Positions 42,950-52,883 of a stretch of DNA of 64,000 nucleotides are shown here, piece by piece. Under the pieces are notes generated by a model that searched no databases, was not told where the DNA came from, and worked only from the letters and a program-made list of their open reading frames with translations. Position 1 is the first letter of the stretch, and the number at the start of each line of letters is the position of its first letter. Source of the DNA: Chloroflexota bacterium (GTDB lineage Bacteria; Chloroflexota; Anaerolineae; B4-G1); contig JAAEPW010000191.1 in NCBI GenBank assembly GCA_024232355.1, forward strand, positions 8,146-72,145, given 5' to 3'. A program made the position numbers and the translations under genes.

Positions 42950-45766
42950 ATGAAAACATCACAAACACAGACTGACCTGGCAGCGCGCTTGGGGCGCGTG
43001 ATTATATTCTTTGTGTTGGCAATCGCAGTGCTTGCTTTTTTGGTTGCCCACGTTTCGGCCTGGCGGTGGGCGACTGAGCCATTTTTGGGAATGCTCCTAG
43101 ACCCCACACTGGTGCTCAGCACGCTACAGGGCCAGGATTGGGCCCGCTTGCAGTTTGATCCTCCCTTGGAGCAGCCCGACCGACTGATCGCCATTGCCGA
43201 GCAACCGGTGGAGCGGTATGCCGACGTGGTGTCTGTCCTGAATGAGCACCGGGTGGGTGATACCGTATGGGTTTCGGTCACTCGCCCCAACGGCGACCTG
43301 CGCGAGGAGCAGATCAGGCTCACTCCATTTCTGTTAAAAGATTTGTTCCTGATTTTCATTATTCCCTACCTGGTCGGGATGGTTTACCTGGGCATCGGCA
43401 TTTGGGTGTACTGGGTACAAGGTTGGGGGCGTGCCGGGCAAGCTTTTACCGGTCTGTGCGTGGCCCTAGCTTTGGTGTTGTGCGGCATATTTGACATCAG
43501 TTCCACGCACCGCTTGCCCATTCTGTGGGGTGCAGCCGTGCCCTTTGCGGCCGCCGCCATAATGCATCTGGCGATGGTCTTTCCGCAAGAGCCTCGCTTT
43601 GTGCAGCGTACCCCCGTTTTGCGATTGTTCCCTTATCTACCCGCCACGTATCTGGCGCTGCGCTCCGCTTTGAGTGTTTACGATGTTGTTCATCCCTGGG
43701 CGTACATTCCTCACTGGCGAAACAGCTATCTTTTTGCCGCTGTAGGTATCTTGTTCATGATGGCTATGCTCGTCTACCGGTTGGTCAAGCCCCCTTCGGT
43801 GCTCGTCCGGCAACAAAGCCGCGTCATTCTCCTGGGGACGACACTGGCCTTTTTGCCGGTTGTACCTTGGCTGCTGATCAATGTGATGGGACGGCCAGCG
43901 CCATTTGTCGCGCCCCTTTACGCGCCCCTGTTTGCCATCTTTCCCCTCTCCATCGCCTATGCCATCTTGCGCTACCGGTTGATGGATATGGACCGACTTC
44001 TCAGCCGGGGCCTGGCCTATGGCGGCCTGACCCTTCTCATCGTCACGGCTTATTTTGCCTTGATCAATGGACTGAGTCACTTTTTCGCAGTCCAGGCTAA
44101 CGATCCGATATTGCTCTCTCTTTTTGTCCTGGCATTGGTCTTGCTTTTTAACCCATTGCGGAATTGGTTTCAACAAGTGGTAGATCGCATCTTTTTCCGG
44201 GAAATGGCCGATCACTCGGCGACGCTGGATGATCTCAGCCAAGAGTTGACGCAGACGCTGGACCTGGACGCTATTCTGGCCGAGATTGGCAGGCGAGTCG
44301 AGGATCTTTTGCAACCTATTCGCCAGTGGATGTGGCTTTACGACGAGGAACGAGCTGGCTACGTTGGGCAGCCCATCGGGGATAGCAAACAATCGGTGTC
44401 TCCAGTGATCATGGTTCACGAAGGTGCCCTGACGCGCTGGCTGCGCGAACGTCCGCAACCCCTATATTTGCCCGTTGAGCAAGAACTGCCGGCCGAGCTA
44501 TCCGATGAGGCAGTACAGATACGCACGCTCGGCGCTGTGGTGTACGTTCCCCTGCACGCTCGTGAACGGCTGAATGGATGGTTGGCATTAGGTCCAAAAT
44601 GCTCCGGTCAACCCTACCACCACAACGATCTGATCTTTCTCAGCATGCTGATCGACCAGTCGGCGTTGTCGGTGGAAAATGCCCGGCTTTTTGCCGGCGT
44701 GCGCCGCAATCTGGGTGATCTCACCGAGACCAAGCAACAGTTGGACAATGTGTTCAGCAGCATTGCCAGCGGCGTCATTACGACCGACGTTCAAGACAGG
44801 GTGACTGCCTGCAATCGTGCTGCCGAGTCTATCCTGGGAATTCAAGCGGAGAATGTAATTGGCCATTTCGGCCACCATGTGCTGCGTTTTTTGGGGAACG
44901 ACATACAGCATCTGATGCGGCTGGTTCGGCGGGGTGAGACGCCCATGATGGCCTATGAAATACAACCAGAAATTGCGAATCGGGGACCTGTTTGGCTGCG
45001 CGTGAGCATCTCTCCACTCAAGAATAGCCACGACGCGACAAGCGGCGTTGCAATCATGGTGGACGATCTGACAGAACTGCGGCAGTTGGAGACCCGGGCG
45101 CGCCGCATCCGGGGCACATTTGAGCGTTTTGTATCCCCGGCTGTCGTCGAGCGGCTGCTCTCTGATCCTGGAAGCGTCCGTCTGGGAGGGGGGCGGCGGG
45201 AAGTCACCAGCTTTTATTGCGACATACGGGGCTTTACGGCTTTTAGCGAGAACACCTCACCCGAGTTTCAAATCGAGGTATTGAACAAGCACCTGACGTT
45301 GGCTTCGGGCGCAATCCTGGCCCACGAGGGCACGCTGGACAAGTTCGTGGGTGACGGTGCGATGGCAATCTTTAACGCGCCCGTTGAGCGAGAGGATCAC
45401 ACGATGCTGGCCGTGCGCGCGGCTCTGGCAACACAGCAGGCTGTGAGAGAGCACCACACCCGCGTGGACGAAGAGGAGCGGCTCTTTTTTGGCATTGGGG
45501 TTGCCGTGGGTGAGGCAGTGGTAGGGAACATTGGATCGGCCATTTTACACAACTTTACGGCCATCGGTGATTGCGTCAACTTTTCCGCCCGACTCTCCGG
45601 CATAGCGGAACCGGGCCAGATCTTTATCAGTGCCGAGGCTTATGAATGTGTCCAGGATCAGATCGAAATCAATTTCATCGGTCACGTACAGGTCAAGGGG
45701 CACAGCAAACCTGACCCGGTTTACGAAGTGTTGGGGCTCAAGTCAGACGAGCCAGAAGATGTCTAA
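42950..45766 (+). CDS. membrane adenylate/guanylate cyclase with PDZ-like, multi-TM, GAF and PAS domains
   Basis: About 938 residues. One TM helix near 18-40, an outer PDZ-like segment (about 60-115, PDRLIAIAEQPVERYADVV), about seven further TM helices (125-390), a GAF domain (about 430-590), a PAS domain (about 600-700, NVFSSIASGVITTDVQDRV) and a class III cyclase domain (about 740-920). Metal Asp residues are in FYCDIRGFTAFSE and KFVGDGAMAIFNAP, and FTAIGDCVNFSARL supplies the transition-state Asn and Arg. It should make cAMP (or cGMP) in response to a membrane or cytoplasmic signal. No clear ribosome site exists at ATG 42950 or at GTG 42908, so the start is uncertain. Confidence 0.88.
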   Translation: MKTSQTQTDLAARLGRVIIFFVLAIAVLAFLVAHVSAWRWATEPFLGMLLDPTLVLSTLQGQDWARLQFDPPLEQPDRLIAIAEQPVERYADVVSVLNEHRVGDTVWVSVTRPNGDLREEQIRLTPFLLKDLFLIFIIPYLVGMVYLGIGIWVYWVQGWGRAGQAFTGLCVALALVLCGIFDISSTHRLPILWGAAVPFAAAAIMHLAMVFPQEPRFVQRTPVLRLFPYLPATYLALRSALSVYDVVHPWAYIPHWRNSYLFAAVGILFMMAMLVYRLVKPPSVLVRQQSRVILLGTTLAFLPVVPWLLINVMGRPAPFVAPLYAPLFAIFPLSIAYAILRYRLMDMDRLLSRGLAYGGLTLLIVTAYFALINGLSHFFAVQANDPILLSLFVLALVLLFNPLRNWFQQVVDRIFFREMADHSATLDDLSQELTQTLDLDAILAEIGRRVEDLLQPIRQWMWLYDEERAGYVGQPIGDSKQSVSPVIMVHEGALTRWLRERPQPLYLPVEQELPAELSDEAVQIRTLGAVVYVPLHARERLNGWLALGPKCSGQPYHHNDLIFLSMLIDQSALSVENARLFAGVRRNLGDLTETKQQLDNVFSSIASGVITTDVQDRVTACNRAAESILGIQAENVIGHFGHHVLRFLGNDIQHLMRLVRRGETPMMAYEIQPEIANRGPVWLRVSISPLKNSHDATSGVAIMVDDLTELRQLETRARRIRGTFERFVSPAVVERLLSDPGSVRLGGGRREVTSFYCDIRGFTAFSENTSPEFQIEVLNKHLTLASGAILAHEGTLDKFVGDGAMAIFNAPVEREDHTMLAVRAALATQQAVREHHTRVDEEERLFFGIGVAVGEAVVGNIGSAILHNFTAIGDCVNFSARLSGIAEPGQIFISAEAYECVQDQIEINFIGHVQVKGHSKPDPVYEVLGLKSDEPEDV

Positions 45767-45821
45767 CTTGGACGTTTCCTCATAGTATGACTGATCCGTC
45801 CGGTGTGTGAATTGTGTGTCA

Positions 45822-48128
45822 TTATCCAGTCAAAAAGACCACCCGATCCCCCACTTTTGACGATCGCGGTGGCTGCACGGGCAGCACGATGTGAAACTCG
45901 CCGCCAGGGCAGGTTTCCTCGTTGTAGCCTGGGCTCTCGGCCCAGATGCGGCCGCCGTGCGCCTCCACGATGCCCCGCGCAATCGTCAATCCCAGCCCGG
46001 GTCCTGCGCCTTTGAATTTGGTCTTTCCCGTACTATGCAATAATACGTCGCCGACGCGGTAGAATTTCTCGAATATGCGCTCCAGTTCTTCGGGGGCGAT
46101 TCCGATACCGGTGTCGGCTACGACGATCTCGATGGACTGATCTTGGGGCAGTGTCCACTCGAGCATGCTGGCCGTGACACGAATTTGGCCGCCATCTGGC
46201 GTATATTTTATAGCGTTCTGGATGATGTGTGAAAATGCCTGTTGCAATCGCTTGCCGTCGGCAGAAATACTTGGCAAGCTGTCCAATCCCTCTGCCGCAA
46301 ACGTCAACTTGCGCTTTTCCAGTGCCTCGGTCCAGGGTTTCACCGCGGCTTTTACAATCGAGTCCAATGAGTCTGGGAACAAACTCAACTCTAGCGTCTG
46401 GGTGTCTATCTGCGCGACGTCGAACATGGTGTTGATGATCTCTTCCAGCCTCTCGGAGGCTTTTTTGAGGCCCTTGGTCAGTTTCATGCCTCCCTTGGCG
46501 CTCAGCGAATCGCTCTCGATCATCTCTCTCAGTATATCAGTATAGCCGCGCACTTGGGTGAGCGGCGTTCGCAGTTCGTGGGAGGCAATGTCGATAAAAT
46601 CAGACTTGGCCTGTCCCATCTGTATCAATTCTCGGTTGGCTACGGCCAGATCCTCGTTGAGGCGCTCGACTTCGGCGCTGCGAGCCTTGAGGTCGTCAAA
46701 GAGCCGGGCATTTTCCAGGGCCACCGCTGTCTGGTCGGCCAAGGTGCTGAGCAGGACTAACTCGTCATCAAAGTAACGGTCGCCCGAACGTTTGGGCCCC
46801 AGCGCCAAGAGACCGATCCATTCTCCCTTGGCATAGATGGGCACGTAAACGTCCATCTCCAAGTCGGAGAACCAATCACGGGCGGATGATGTGATGCTTT
46901 GAAAGCGGGGATGCAGGTCGATGTCGTACTGAGTTAATGGGGAATGTTCCTGGCGCAAATAGTCGGCCAGGGGACTATCGGTTGGCAGGGCCGATGGGAT
47001 CGGGTCGTCTCCTTCTCCCATCCCTCTCACGCCTCGCAGGTGAAAATAGCTCTCTTTTTCTTCGCCCTCGCCCTCGCCGTCTTCACGATGCACGACAAAC
47101 AGTGCGCCGTGCCGGATCTCCATCGCCTCACTGATGAGGCCTGTGGACACGGTCGCCAGTTGTTCCAAGTCTAGAATGTTGCTGATGCTGGCACTGTACT
47201 CGCGCAAGGTATGGCTGGGGTCGCGCACGACGCCGGACAGCAAACGAGTTACCAGTCGCTGGACCAGGTGCAGGAGAGGTTCAAAGAGTAGGGCCAGAAT
47301 CAGGGCTAGAGCCACTCCGATCATCCACGGGGCGTAACCGGGCACGGTCTGGAAGAGGTAGTTGGCGATCAGAAAGGCGATCGTGTAGAGGGCGACGGCC
47401 AGGAGGGTGCTGATCAGATACTTTATCACCTGGCGCGCTGCCTGGCGCATGTCGAACAGGCGGTGGGTTTGCACGGCATAGGTGGCGCTCAGTGCGCCCA
47501 GCAGGTAGAGGCCGGTGCTCAACGGTGCGTAGCTGGCGTCGGGCCCCGCAAAGTGGAGCACGGCCCCGGCGACGGTGAGAATCAGGGATAGGAACCAATA
47601 CGTAATCCGGTTCCTGTGCAACGGTTGGTGAACGCGCGTATAGGCGATCACGGTTGAGAACACCGCGCCTCCCATCAAGATCAGCCATCCCAGGAGCAAG
47701 ACGCTAAAGGCGGGTCCCTGGTCTGCGATGAGCCACCGGTCGTTGGTCAGCAACGCCTCGGGCAGGGGCAGCCATTCGTTTGCCAAGATGGTCAGCAGAA
47801 CCAGCCACACCGCGCCCAATCCCCACCACTCCCACCCCGGCCCTTTGAGACGTAGAAAAGACCGGCTTAGATGGAGGAACAGCAGAGACAGCAAGAGCAC
47901 GCCGTACAGTGCCATCTGGGAAAAGGCGTCATTGGTGAAAAATGCGAACCACCCCAATCGCGATATGGCCCGCATCAGTTCCAAGAGACCCAAGACCACG
48001 ACGTAGACGATCAGCAAACGCACGATCCCTTCCTGAAAGCCACGTCGTCGAAGAATGATACTAGTGGTGAGAATGCACAGAATAGATGCAACGATTGAAA
48101 CAATGACCACTAGGTCCAAGCTGTTCAT
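45822..48128 (-). CDS. membrane histidine kinase with multi-TM sensor and GAF
   Basis: A 768-residue kinase. About nine TM helices form an N-terminal sensor (1-300) of the 7TM/histidine-kinase-N type. GAF about 330-500 (HGALFVVHREDGE, DVYVPIYAKGEWIGLL), HisKA about 525-590 (FIDIASHELRTPLTQV, phospho-His) and HATPase about 640-755 (NAIKYTPDGGQIRV, VADTGIGIAPEELERIFEKF, GPGLGLTIARGIVEAHGG). A short loop (GKTKFKGAGPG) lies before the G2 box. It is convergent with the cyclase gene (55 bases between stops). Both proteins share the multi-TM plus GAF layout, so they may belong to one sensory theme. No partner regulator is adjacent. Confidence 0.92.
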   Translation of the reverse strand: MNSLDLVVIVSIVASILCILTTSIILRRRGFQEGIVRLLIVYVVVLGLLELMRAISRLGWFAFFTNDAFSQMALYGVLLLSLLFLHLSRSFLRLKGPGWEWWGLGAVWLVLLTILANEWLPLPEALLTNDRWLIADQGPAFSVLLLGWLILMGGAVFSTVIAYTRVHQPLHRNRITYWFLSLILTVAGAVLHFAGPDASYAPLSTGLYLLGALSATYAVQTHRLFDMRQAARQVIKYLISTLLAVALYTIAFLIANYLFQTVPGYAPWMIGVALALILALLFEPLLHLVQRLVTRLLSGVVRDPSHTLREYSASISNILDLEQLATVSTGLISEAMEIRHGALFVVHREDGEGEGEEKESYFHLRGVRGMGEGDDPIPSALPTDSPLADYLRQEHSPLTQYDIDLHPRFQSITSSARDWFSDLEMDVYVPIYAKGEWIGLLALGPKRSGDRYFDDELVLLSTLADQTAVALENARLFDDLKARSAEVERLNEDLAVANRELIQMGQAKSDFIDIASHELRTPLTQVRGYTDILREMIESDSLSAKGGMKLTKGLKKASERLEEIINTMFDVAQIDTQTLELSLFPDSLDSIVKAAVKPWTEALEKRKLTFAAEGLDSLPSISADGKRLQQAFSHIIQNAIKYTPDGGQIRVTASMLEWTLPQDQSIEIVVADTGIGIAPEELERIFEKFYRVGDVLLHSTGKTKFKGAGPGLGLTIARGIVEAHGGRIWAESPGYNEETCPGGEFHIVLPVQPPRSSKVGDRVVFLTG

Positions 48129-48212
48129 TATCCCGCCCCCTTGTTATGAACTTCAAGTGTCAGTGAAGCAATGCTTTCGTTTGCGTGCAACGTGACACGC
48201 GGCAATCATGTT

Positions 48213-49739
48213 TCACACCCCATTATACTCGCGGTTACTAAAAAGTTCCAATTCTTGTTCTCGTTCATTCCACTGCCGGATGCCTTCCGTTGTTGCCGTC
48301 GCCAAGCCGACCACCAACCAAAAGAGGGTGACCGAGTGATGAAAGTCCAGGTTAAAGAAATAGTGGTCCACGATGCCGCCAGCCAGCGCGCCGATTAATC
48401 CGGCGTGCAGCCCCCACCACAGCGGCTCCAACTCTGGGACCGACACGGCCAATTCGCGGGTGCGCCAAAAGCGCGCAAAGAGGACGACCATTACGATGAG
48501 GAAACTAGCCAGGCCTATCAGCCCCATGTGTTCAGCGATCAGGAGATAGACCATCGAGACGCCGATGTAGGTGTCAATGTCGGGCGATCCGGAAAAGCCG
48601 ACGCCCAGCCATGGGTAGCGCCCGATCAGGATGAATGCGTCTTTATACTCGCCCAGGCGCATTTGGGTCGCCAGATCCTCAAAGCGCAGCCCTTCGATAA
48701 AGTGAGCGACGTAATCCTGAGTCTGAGGCAGGATGAGCAACAGTATCAAGGCCAACAGCAGGAGCGGCCACAGCTTGCGGTAGCGCAGGGTGGCGATGAC
48801 GGCCAGCGCGATCCCCACACCTCCCAGCGCGCCCCGGCTGATGGTCAAGCCCAGGCAGAGCGCTATCGTGCCCAGCATTGGCACCAGGTAACGGCGGCGG
48901 ATGAGGGGGCGTTGGGCAAAGAGTTGGGGCACGCCAATGCACAGCATCATGTTGAGCAGGCTGCCCAACACATTGGGATCCACCGAGGTGGACGTCGCCC
49001 GCATAGGGAGTCCAGGATCGTCGCGGATGTAGCGCAGGACGCCCGGCCCGGCAGGATAGCCCAGTCGAGCCAGTGCAGAGAGGATCTGGACGGCTAGATC
49101 ATCCGAGATGTAGGCGATGGCGTAGAGAACGATGCCCAGAGCCGCCGCCCCGAATGCGCACAAGAGCAGCACGCGCCCGACACGTCGCAATCGTTCCGCG
49201 TCGCGCACGGTGTTGACGACTAGGAAGAACAACGCCACGCTGAGCAGGATCTCGCCAAAGTGTCGGATGATGTAGGCCGTCATCGGGGCGTGGGACAGTC
49301 CGAAAACAAAAGATCCCACGGCCAGCAGCATGAACACCGCGACGGGTAGCCCCAGGGATGTGCCGACAAATTCTCGTTGCAGGCCGGTGGCGATCTGGAG
49401 CACCCAAATCAGGAACACGGCGCCCAGCGCGGCGTCGAGAAAGGTGGGCGTAAAGCCAATGCTGAAAGGGAACGAGGCGAACGGAAGCAAGCAGACCACG
49501 CCGATGACGGCCCAGTAAGAAACCTCAATGTCGCGCAGCATCCACAGGCCCAGAAACAGGCCGATCAGTCCGGCTCCGGCGACGAGTACCCCAAACTCGG
49601 CCAACAAGTAGCCCATGCCCATAGCCAGTGCCGCGCACAACACCAACGTCGCCAGCACCGAGATCCAACGGTAACGAGAGGTAAAAAGTCGATAGAGCAA
49701 ATCTTGAGAGTTCATAGGAATGTACGAATTATGCTTCAC
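48213..49739 (-). CDS. O-antigen ligase/polymerase-like membrane protein
   Basis: A 508-residue integral membrane protein with 10-12 helices of the Wzy/WaaL (O-antigen ligase) type. The large loop near residues 360-420, with GRYPWLGVGFSGSPDIDTYIG and then VSMVYLLIAEHMGLIGLASF, matches the conserved G-G-x-H/N-x-x-L-ligase region. It would join or polymerise surface polysaccharide units outside the membrane. The start GTG 49739 overlaps the stop of the DUF2723 gene (GTGA). An in-frame ATG at 49715 is an alternative; neither has a clear ribosome site. Its membership of a two-gene unit with DUF2723 suggests a glycan or glycoprotein pathway. Confidence 0.85.
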   Translation of the reverse strand: MKHNSYIPMNSQDLLYRLFTSRYRWISVLATLVLCAALAMGMGYLLAEFGVLVAGAGLIGLFLGLWMLRDIEVSYWAVIGVVCLLPFASFPFSIGFTPTFLDAALGAVFLIWVLQIATGLQREFVGTSLGLPVAVFMLLAVGSFVFGLSHAPMTAYIIRHFGEILLSVALFFLVVNTVRDAERLRRVGRVLLLCAFGAAALGIVLYAIAYISDDLAVQILSALARLGYPAGPGVLRYIRDDPGLPMRATSTSVDPNVLGSLLNMMLCIGVPQLFAQRPLIRRRYLVPMLGTIALCLGLTISRGALGGVGIALAVIATLRYRKLWPLLLLALILLLILPQTQDYVAHFIEGLRFEDLATQMRLGEYKDAFILIGRYPWLGVGFSGSPDIDTYIGVSMVYLLIAEHMGLIGLASFLIVMVVLFARFWRTRELAVSVPELEPLWWGLHAGLIGALAGGIVDHYFFNLDFHHSVTLFWLVVGLATATTEGIRQWNEREQELELFSNREYNGV

Positions 49740-52700
49740 GGTAGTGTTATTTGGCCCAACGGGATTTCTCCGAATCGGGTGTCCATTGAAGGGAGCGGGG
49801 TCATTCGGAAGCGCTCATAGGCTACGAATGTGGCCCACACCTCCCCGACGGCAGAGTCTTGCGGAATTTGTAATAGGTGCCGGTCCACCACGCGGCTGCC
49901 CCGAATCCATTTGAGGGTGGGGATCGCTCCCAAGGCGGGTTGGCTGTCGTGGGTGCCGAGCCAGCGACCATCAGCGGCTTTTAGGCGCACGCTGGTTCCG
50001 TCGTCGCTGGTCAATGGGCGCAGGGCTACCAGGGTCACGTCCACCGCCATCGTCTCCCCTGACCCGACGGAATGGGCCTTGACGCCGATCACGGCCATCT
50101 CGTCGCCCAGGGGCACAAATCGGGTGTCTTGTGCCGGGGTGGGCAACCGGACTTGCTGCATAGGCCAGCTCCACAAGCCCAAAGCCGTTTTCGTCCGCCC
50201 CAGCTCGTCGGTTAGAGAGAGCCGCAGGGAGGTGGCAGCGGCGCGGGGAAGCGGCATGTCTACAATGATGGTCTGGTACGCGCTCTCTGGGACGAGGGGC
50301 AGTGACGCGGCGCCCACTATATTGCCAGCTGCCACTTGCGCGTGCAATGCTTCCCTGCTTCCTCCCCGCCAGTGCAGGTAGATCCGGAGCACGTCCGGCG
50401 CGCTCCAGTCATAGTCCACGCCTACCAACGTTGGGCCGCCGTCAAAAGGAACGGTTTCCCGGTGGAGGGTGAAGGGGGGGCGGGAATGCGGAGTGATCTC
50501 CAGTTCGGTCAGTGTGGTGGCGACCTCACCTTGGGCTGTGAGCAGGTTCTCGAAACCGGCGTCGGTCACGGTGTACGCGCCCAGCGTCACCCGGTAGCGG
50601 CCCGGTGGCAGGGTGGGGTAGAGTGGTAGGGCCAGCCGCGTAAAGCGCACTTGGCCGGGCAGCGCGCCGGTGGGCAGCGACCGGTCCACTTGCGCCTGCT
50701 GGTTTCCTTCCGCGTCTACCAGTCGCAGGGTGAAAGATGTCTGGCCCAAAGACTCGGTCGGCTGCCAGGCCAGGACGAACTCGGCCAACTGTCCTGGATG
50801 AAATTGTTGCTGCCGCAAGTTGTATCCCAAAAGCTGCACGCGCTCACCAAAGGTCGCGGCGGTTGATATTAGGGATGCCGCTGGTTCTGTCACCGGGTGG
50901 GGGCGGATCATAAAGCCTGCCGCCCACGGTTCGGTGGTGTAGCCGTCAAAGGTATACGAGTGCGTGAGGAGCACCGGTCTTTCGGCGTCAGCACCCTGCA
51001 CCCAATCCAGCCAGACGTCTGGATACTCTTTTCCGGCGATGGGATAGACGTACTGCACCTGAACGTCGGGCCGAATCCCCTCGACCTCTCGCAGGTAGCG
51101 AAGCGGCATCGCCCAGCGCCAATCGGCCAGAATGAGGGCATTGGCGGGCGCGGTCTTTAGGAGCGGTTCGACGGCTTGCCGCGCCGTGTGATCGCTTGCC
51201 AGTTCAACAAAGCTGGAAGCGTGCGCCCATCCATTGAACAACCCGGCGCAGAGTACGACGGCAGCCAAGCCAGGACGAACGAACGCGAACTTTTGGCGCA
51301 AGCCACCGACCAGCGCAGGAAGCAGACCAACAGCGATGGCGATGGGTAGGTAAGCGGGCATTAGGTACTCGACGGTCTGGGGCGCACGGTAGGTGATCGA
51401 GACAAAGGTGTGCAGTACCAGGCTGCCTGCCATCAAGACGAAAAGCTGCCAGTCGCGCCACACGAGTCCAATGAAAGCGAACAAGGCCGCCGCCAGGAGA
51501 ACGAGGTTGAACTGGAAAGGGAACAGCGTCGGCAGGAGCGCCAGGCGGTTGGGCAGGTCGGCGGCGGTGGCAAAGGCGAACATGTCGCCGCCGAATCCCA
51601 GCGCCAGAAAGTGGTGGAGGAATCCCGACCAGGTGTTTAGACCGTCTGGAGCCAGGGGCGCATCCATCGCCCCACGGATGGGCAGGTAGGCCAACGGCAG
51701 GATGAGACCTGCCAGACCCACCAGCAAGGGCCGCCACCAGCGGCGGGGCTGCTTGAGCAAGGGTGGGTCGGTCAACAGAACATAGATGACGAAAAAGATG
51801 CTGACAAAGGCCAGCGGTGGGTAGTGACCGCCTCCCAGGCCGAGACTCGATGCCAGGAACACGAGAGCACGGTCGGATTCACCAGAATCAGTTGCGGTGG
51901 CAAAGCGGGAGAGAAAGTAGAGGGCCAAGGCGGCGAAAAAGACAGCCAGTGTGCGGACGTTGGCGATGGTCGATTGGGCCCAAAATGTGGTGGCGGTGCC
52001 CAGCGTCAGGGAGGCTGCCAATCCCTCGGCTATCACCATCAGTGGGGAAGCACCCAGCCGCTGTGCCCACAGGCGGGTCGCTCGCGCCACCAACACCAGC
52101 GTGCCCGCCGCCAGCAGCCCGCTCATCAGGTTCAGCCGGTAAGCGGGTGTGCCCCACGGAACCAAACGGATGAACAGGTGCCCCATCATCGTGTAGAGTG
52201 GATATCCGGGCGGGTGCGCCACGCCCAACAGCGCGGCGGCCAATTGGAACTCGCCCGCGTCGGCGGGGAGAACGTCGGGGGCAACGGTTGCGGTGTAGGC
52301 GATCAGGGCGATGACAAAGGTTGCACCATCTGCCAGTGGCTCGATCCAGTGAGGGAGAGAAGGTTTCTCATGACTGAATAGCCAGAGCAAAGCGGCCAAA
52401 GTAGCCACGCCAGCGGCAATCACAGGATCGCGCCAGGGCCAGAGGACGTAGGCGAGCAGTAGCGGGGCGGGCCAGAGACGAACGCGGCGTCGTGCCGTCC
52501 ACCGGCCCAGAGCGAGGCCGCCCAGTGCTGCCAGCAGGCCGACCACCACGACCAAAAACCATGGCCAAGGTCGGCGGGTAGCCTCCAGCGCGACGCGGGC
52601 CAGAAACAGCCCAACGGCACTGCCTGAAACCGTCCATAGCCAGGTTGGTGCAGATTGTGGCGCAGATTGCGCAGATTGAAGCTCCATCACCGGACGGATT

Positions 52701-52783
52701 ATACCACCGCGGGGAGCGAAGGCAAGAACGCTGGCAGGTTTGATAATTGGCTCTTTTTGTTTTTGTCCCCTGCGTGCGCTCAT
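49736..52783 (-). CDS. DUF2723 family membrane protein
   Basis: A 1015-residue protein. The N-terminal 500 residues hold about 12 TM helices with the DUF2723 signature: Asp in LPADAGEFQLAAALLGVAHP, then HPPGYPLYTMMGHLF and NLMSGLLAAG. This arrangement resembles GT-C glycosyltransferases such as protein O-mannosyltransferases, where an early Asp is catalytic. The C-terminal 500 residues form repeated beta-sandwich domains, probably outside the cell. Product and substrate are unknown. The start is uncertain: ATG 52783 has no ribosome site, and ATG 52687 begins nearer to the first helix. It overlaps the O-antigen-ligase-like gene by 4 bases. Confidence 0.85.
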   Translation of the reverse strand: MSARRGQKQKEPIIKPASVLAFAPRGGIIRPVMELQSAQSAPQSAPTWLWTVSGSAVGLFLARVALEATRRPWPWFLVVVVGLLAALGGLALGRWTARRRVRLWPAPLLLAYVLWPWRDPVIAAGVATLAALLWLFSHEKPSLPHWIEPLADGATFVIALIAYTATVAPDVLPADAGEFQLAAALLGVAHPPGYPLYTMMGHLFIRLVPWGTPAYRLNLMSGLLAAGTLVLVARATRLWAQRLGASPLMVIAEGLAASLTLGTATTFWAQSTIANVRTLAVFFAALALYFLSRFATATDSGESDRALVFLASSLGLGGGHYPPLAFVSIFFVIYVLLTDPPLLKQPRRWWRPLLVGLAGLILPLAYLPIRGAMDAPLAPDGLNTWSGFLHHFLALGFGGDMFAFATAADLPNRLALLPTLFPFQFNLVLLAAALFAFIGLVWRDWQLFVLMAGSLVLHTFVSITYRAPQTVEYLMPAYLPIAIAVGLLPALVGGLRQKFAFVRPGLAAVVLCAGLFNGWAHASSFVELASDHTARQAVEPLLKTAPANALILADWRWAMPLRYLREVEGIRPDVQVQYVYPIAGKEYPDVWLDWVQGADAERPVLLTHSYTFDGYTTEPWAAGFMIRPHPVTEPAASLISTAATFGERVQLLGYNLRQQQFHPGQLAEFVLAWQPTESLGQTSFTLRLVDAEGNQQAQVDRSLPTGALPGQVRFTRLALPLYPTLPPGRYRVTLGAYTVTDAGFENLLTAQGEVATTLTELEITPHSRPPFTLHRETVPFDGGPTLVGVDYDWSAPDVLRIYLHWRGGSREALHAQVAAGNIVGAASLPLVPESAYQTIIVDMPLPRAAATSLRLSLTDELGRTKTALGLWSWPMQQVRLPTPAQDTRFVPLGDEMAVIGVKAHSVGSGETMAVDVTLVALRPLTSDDGTSVRLKAADGRWLGTHDSQPALGAIPTLKWIRGSRVVDRHLLQIPQDSAVGEVWATFVAYERFRMTPLPSMDTRFGEIPLGQITLP

Positions 52784-52791
52784 GTTATAAT
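52763..52791 (+). promoter_or_regulatory. promoter of the EAD7-like gene pair
   Basis: TTGTCC (52763-52768), 17 bases, TATAAT (52786-52791). The -10 box lies just upstream of the divergent DUF2723 start codon. Confidence 0.6.
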
Positions 52792-52883
52792 CGGGTAGTA
52801 ACTGCGTCGGGCTTGAGGTGTTTGTTTAATAACAACGTCGAGATACAGCCCTCACATAGATGGATAATTGGAGAGCCAAGCTT

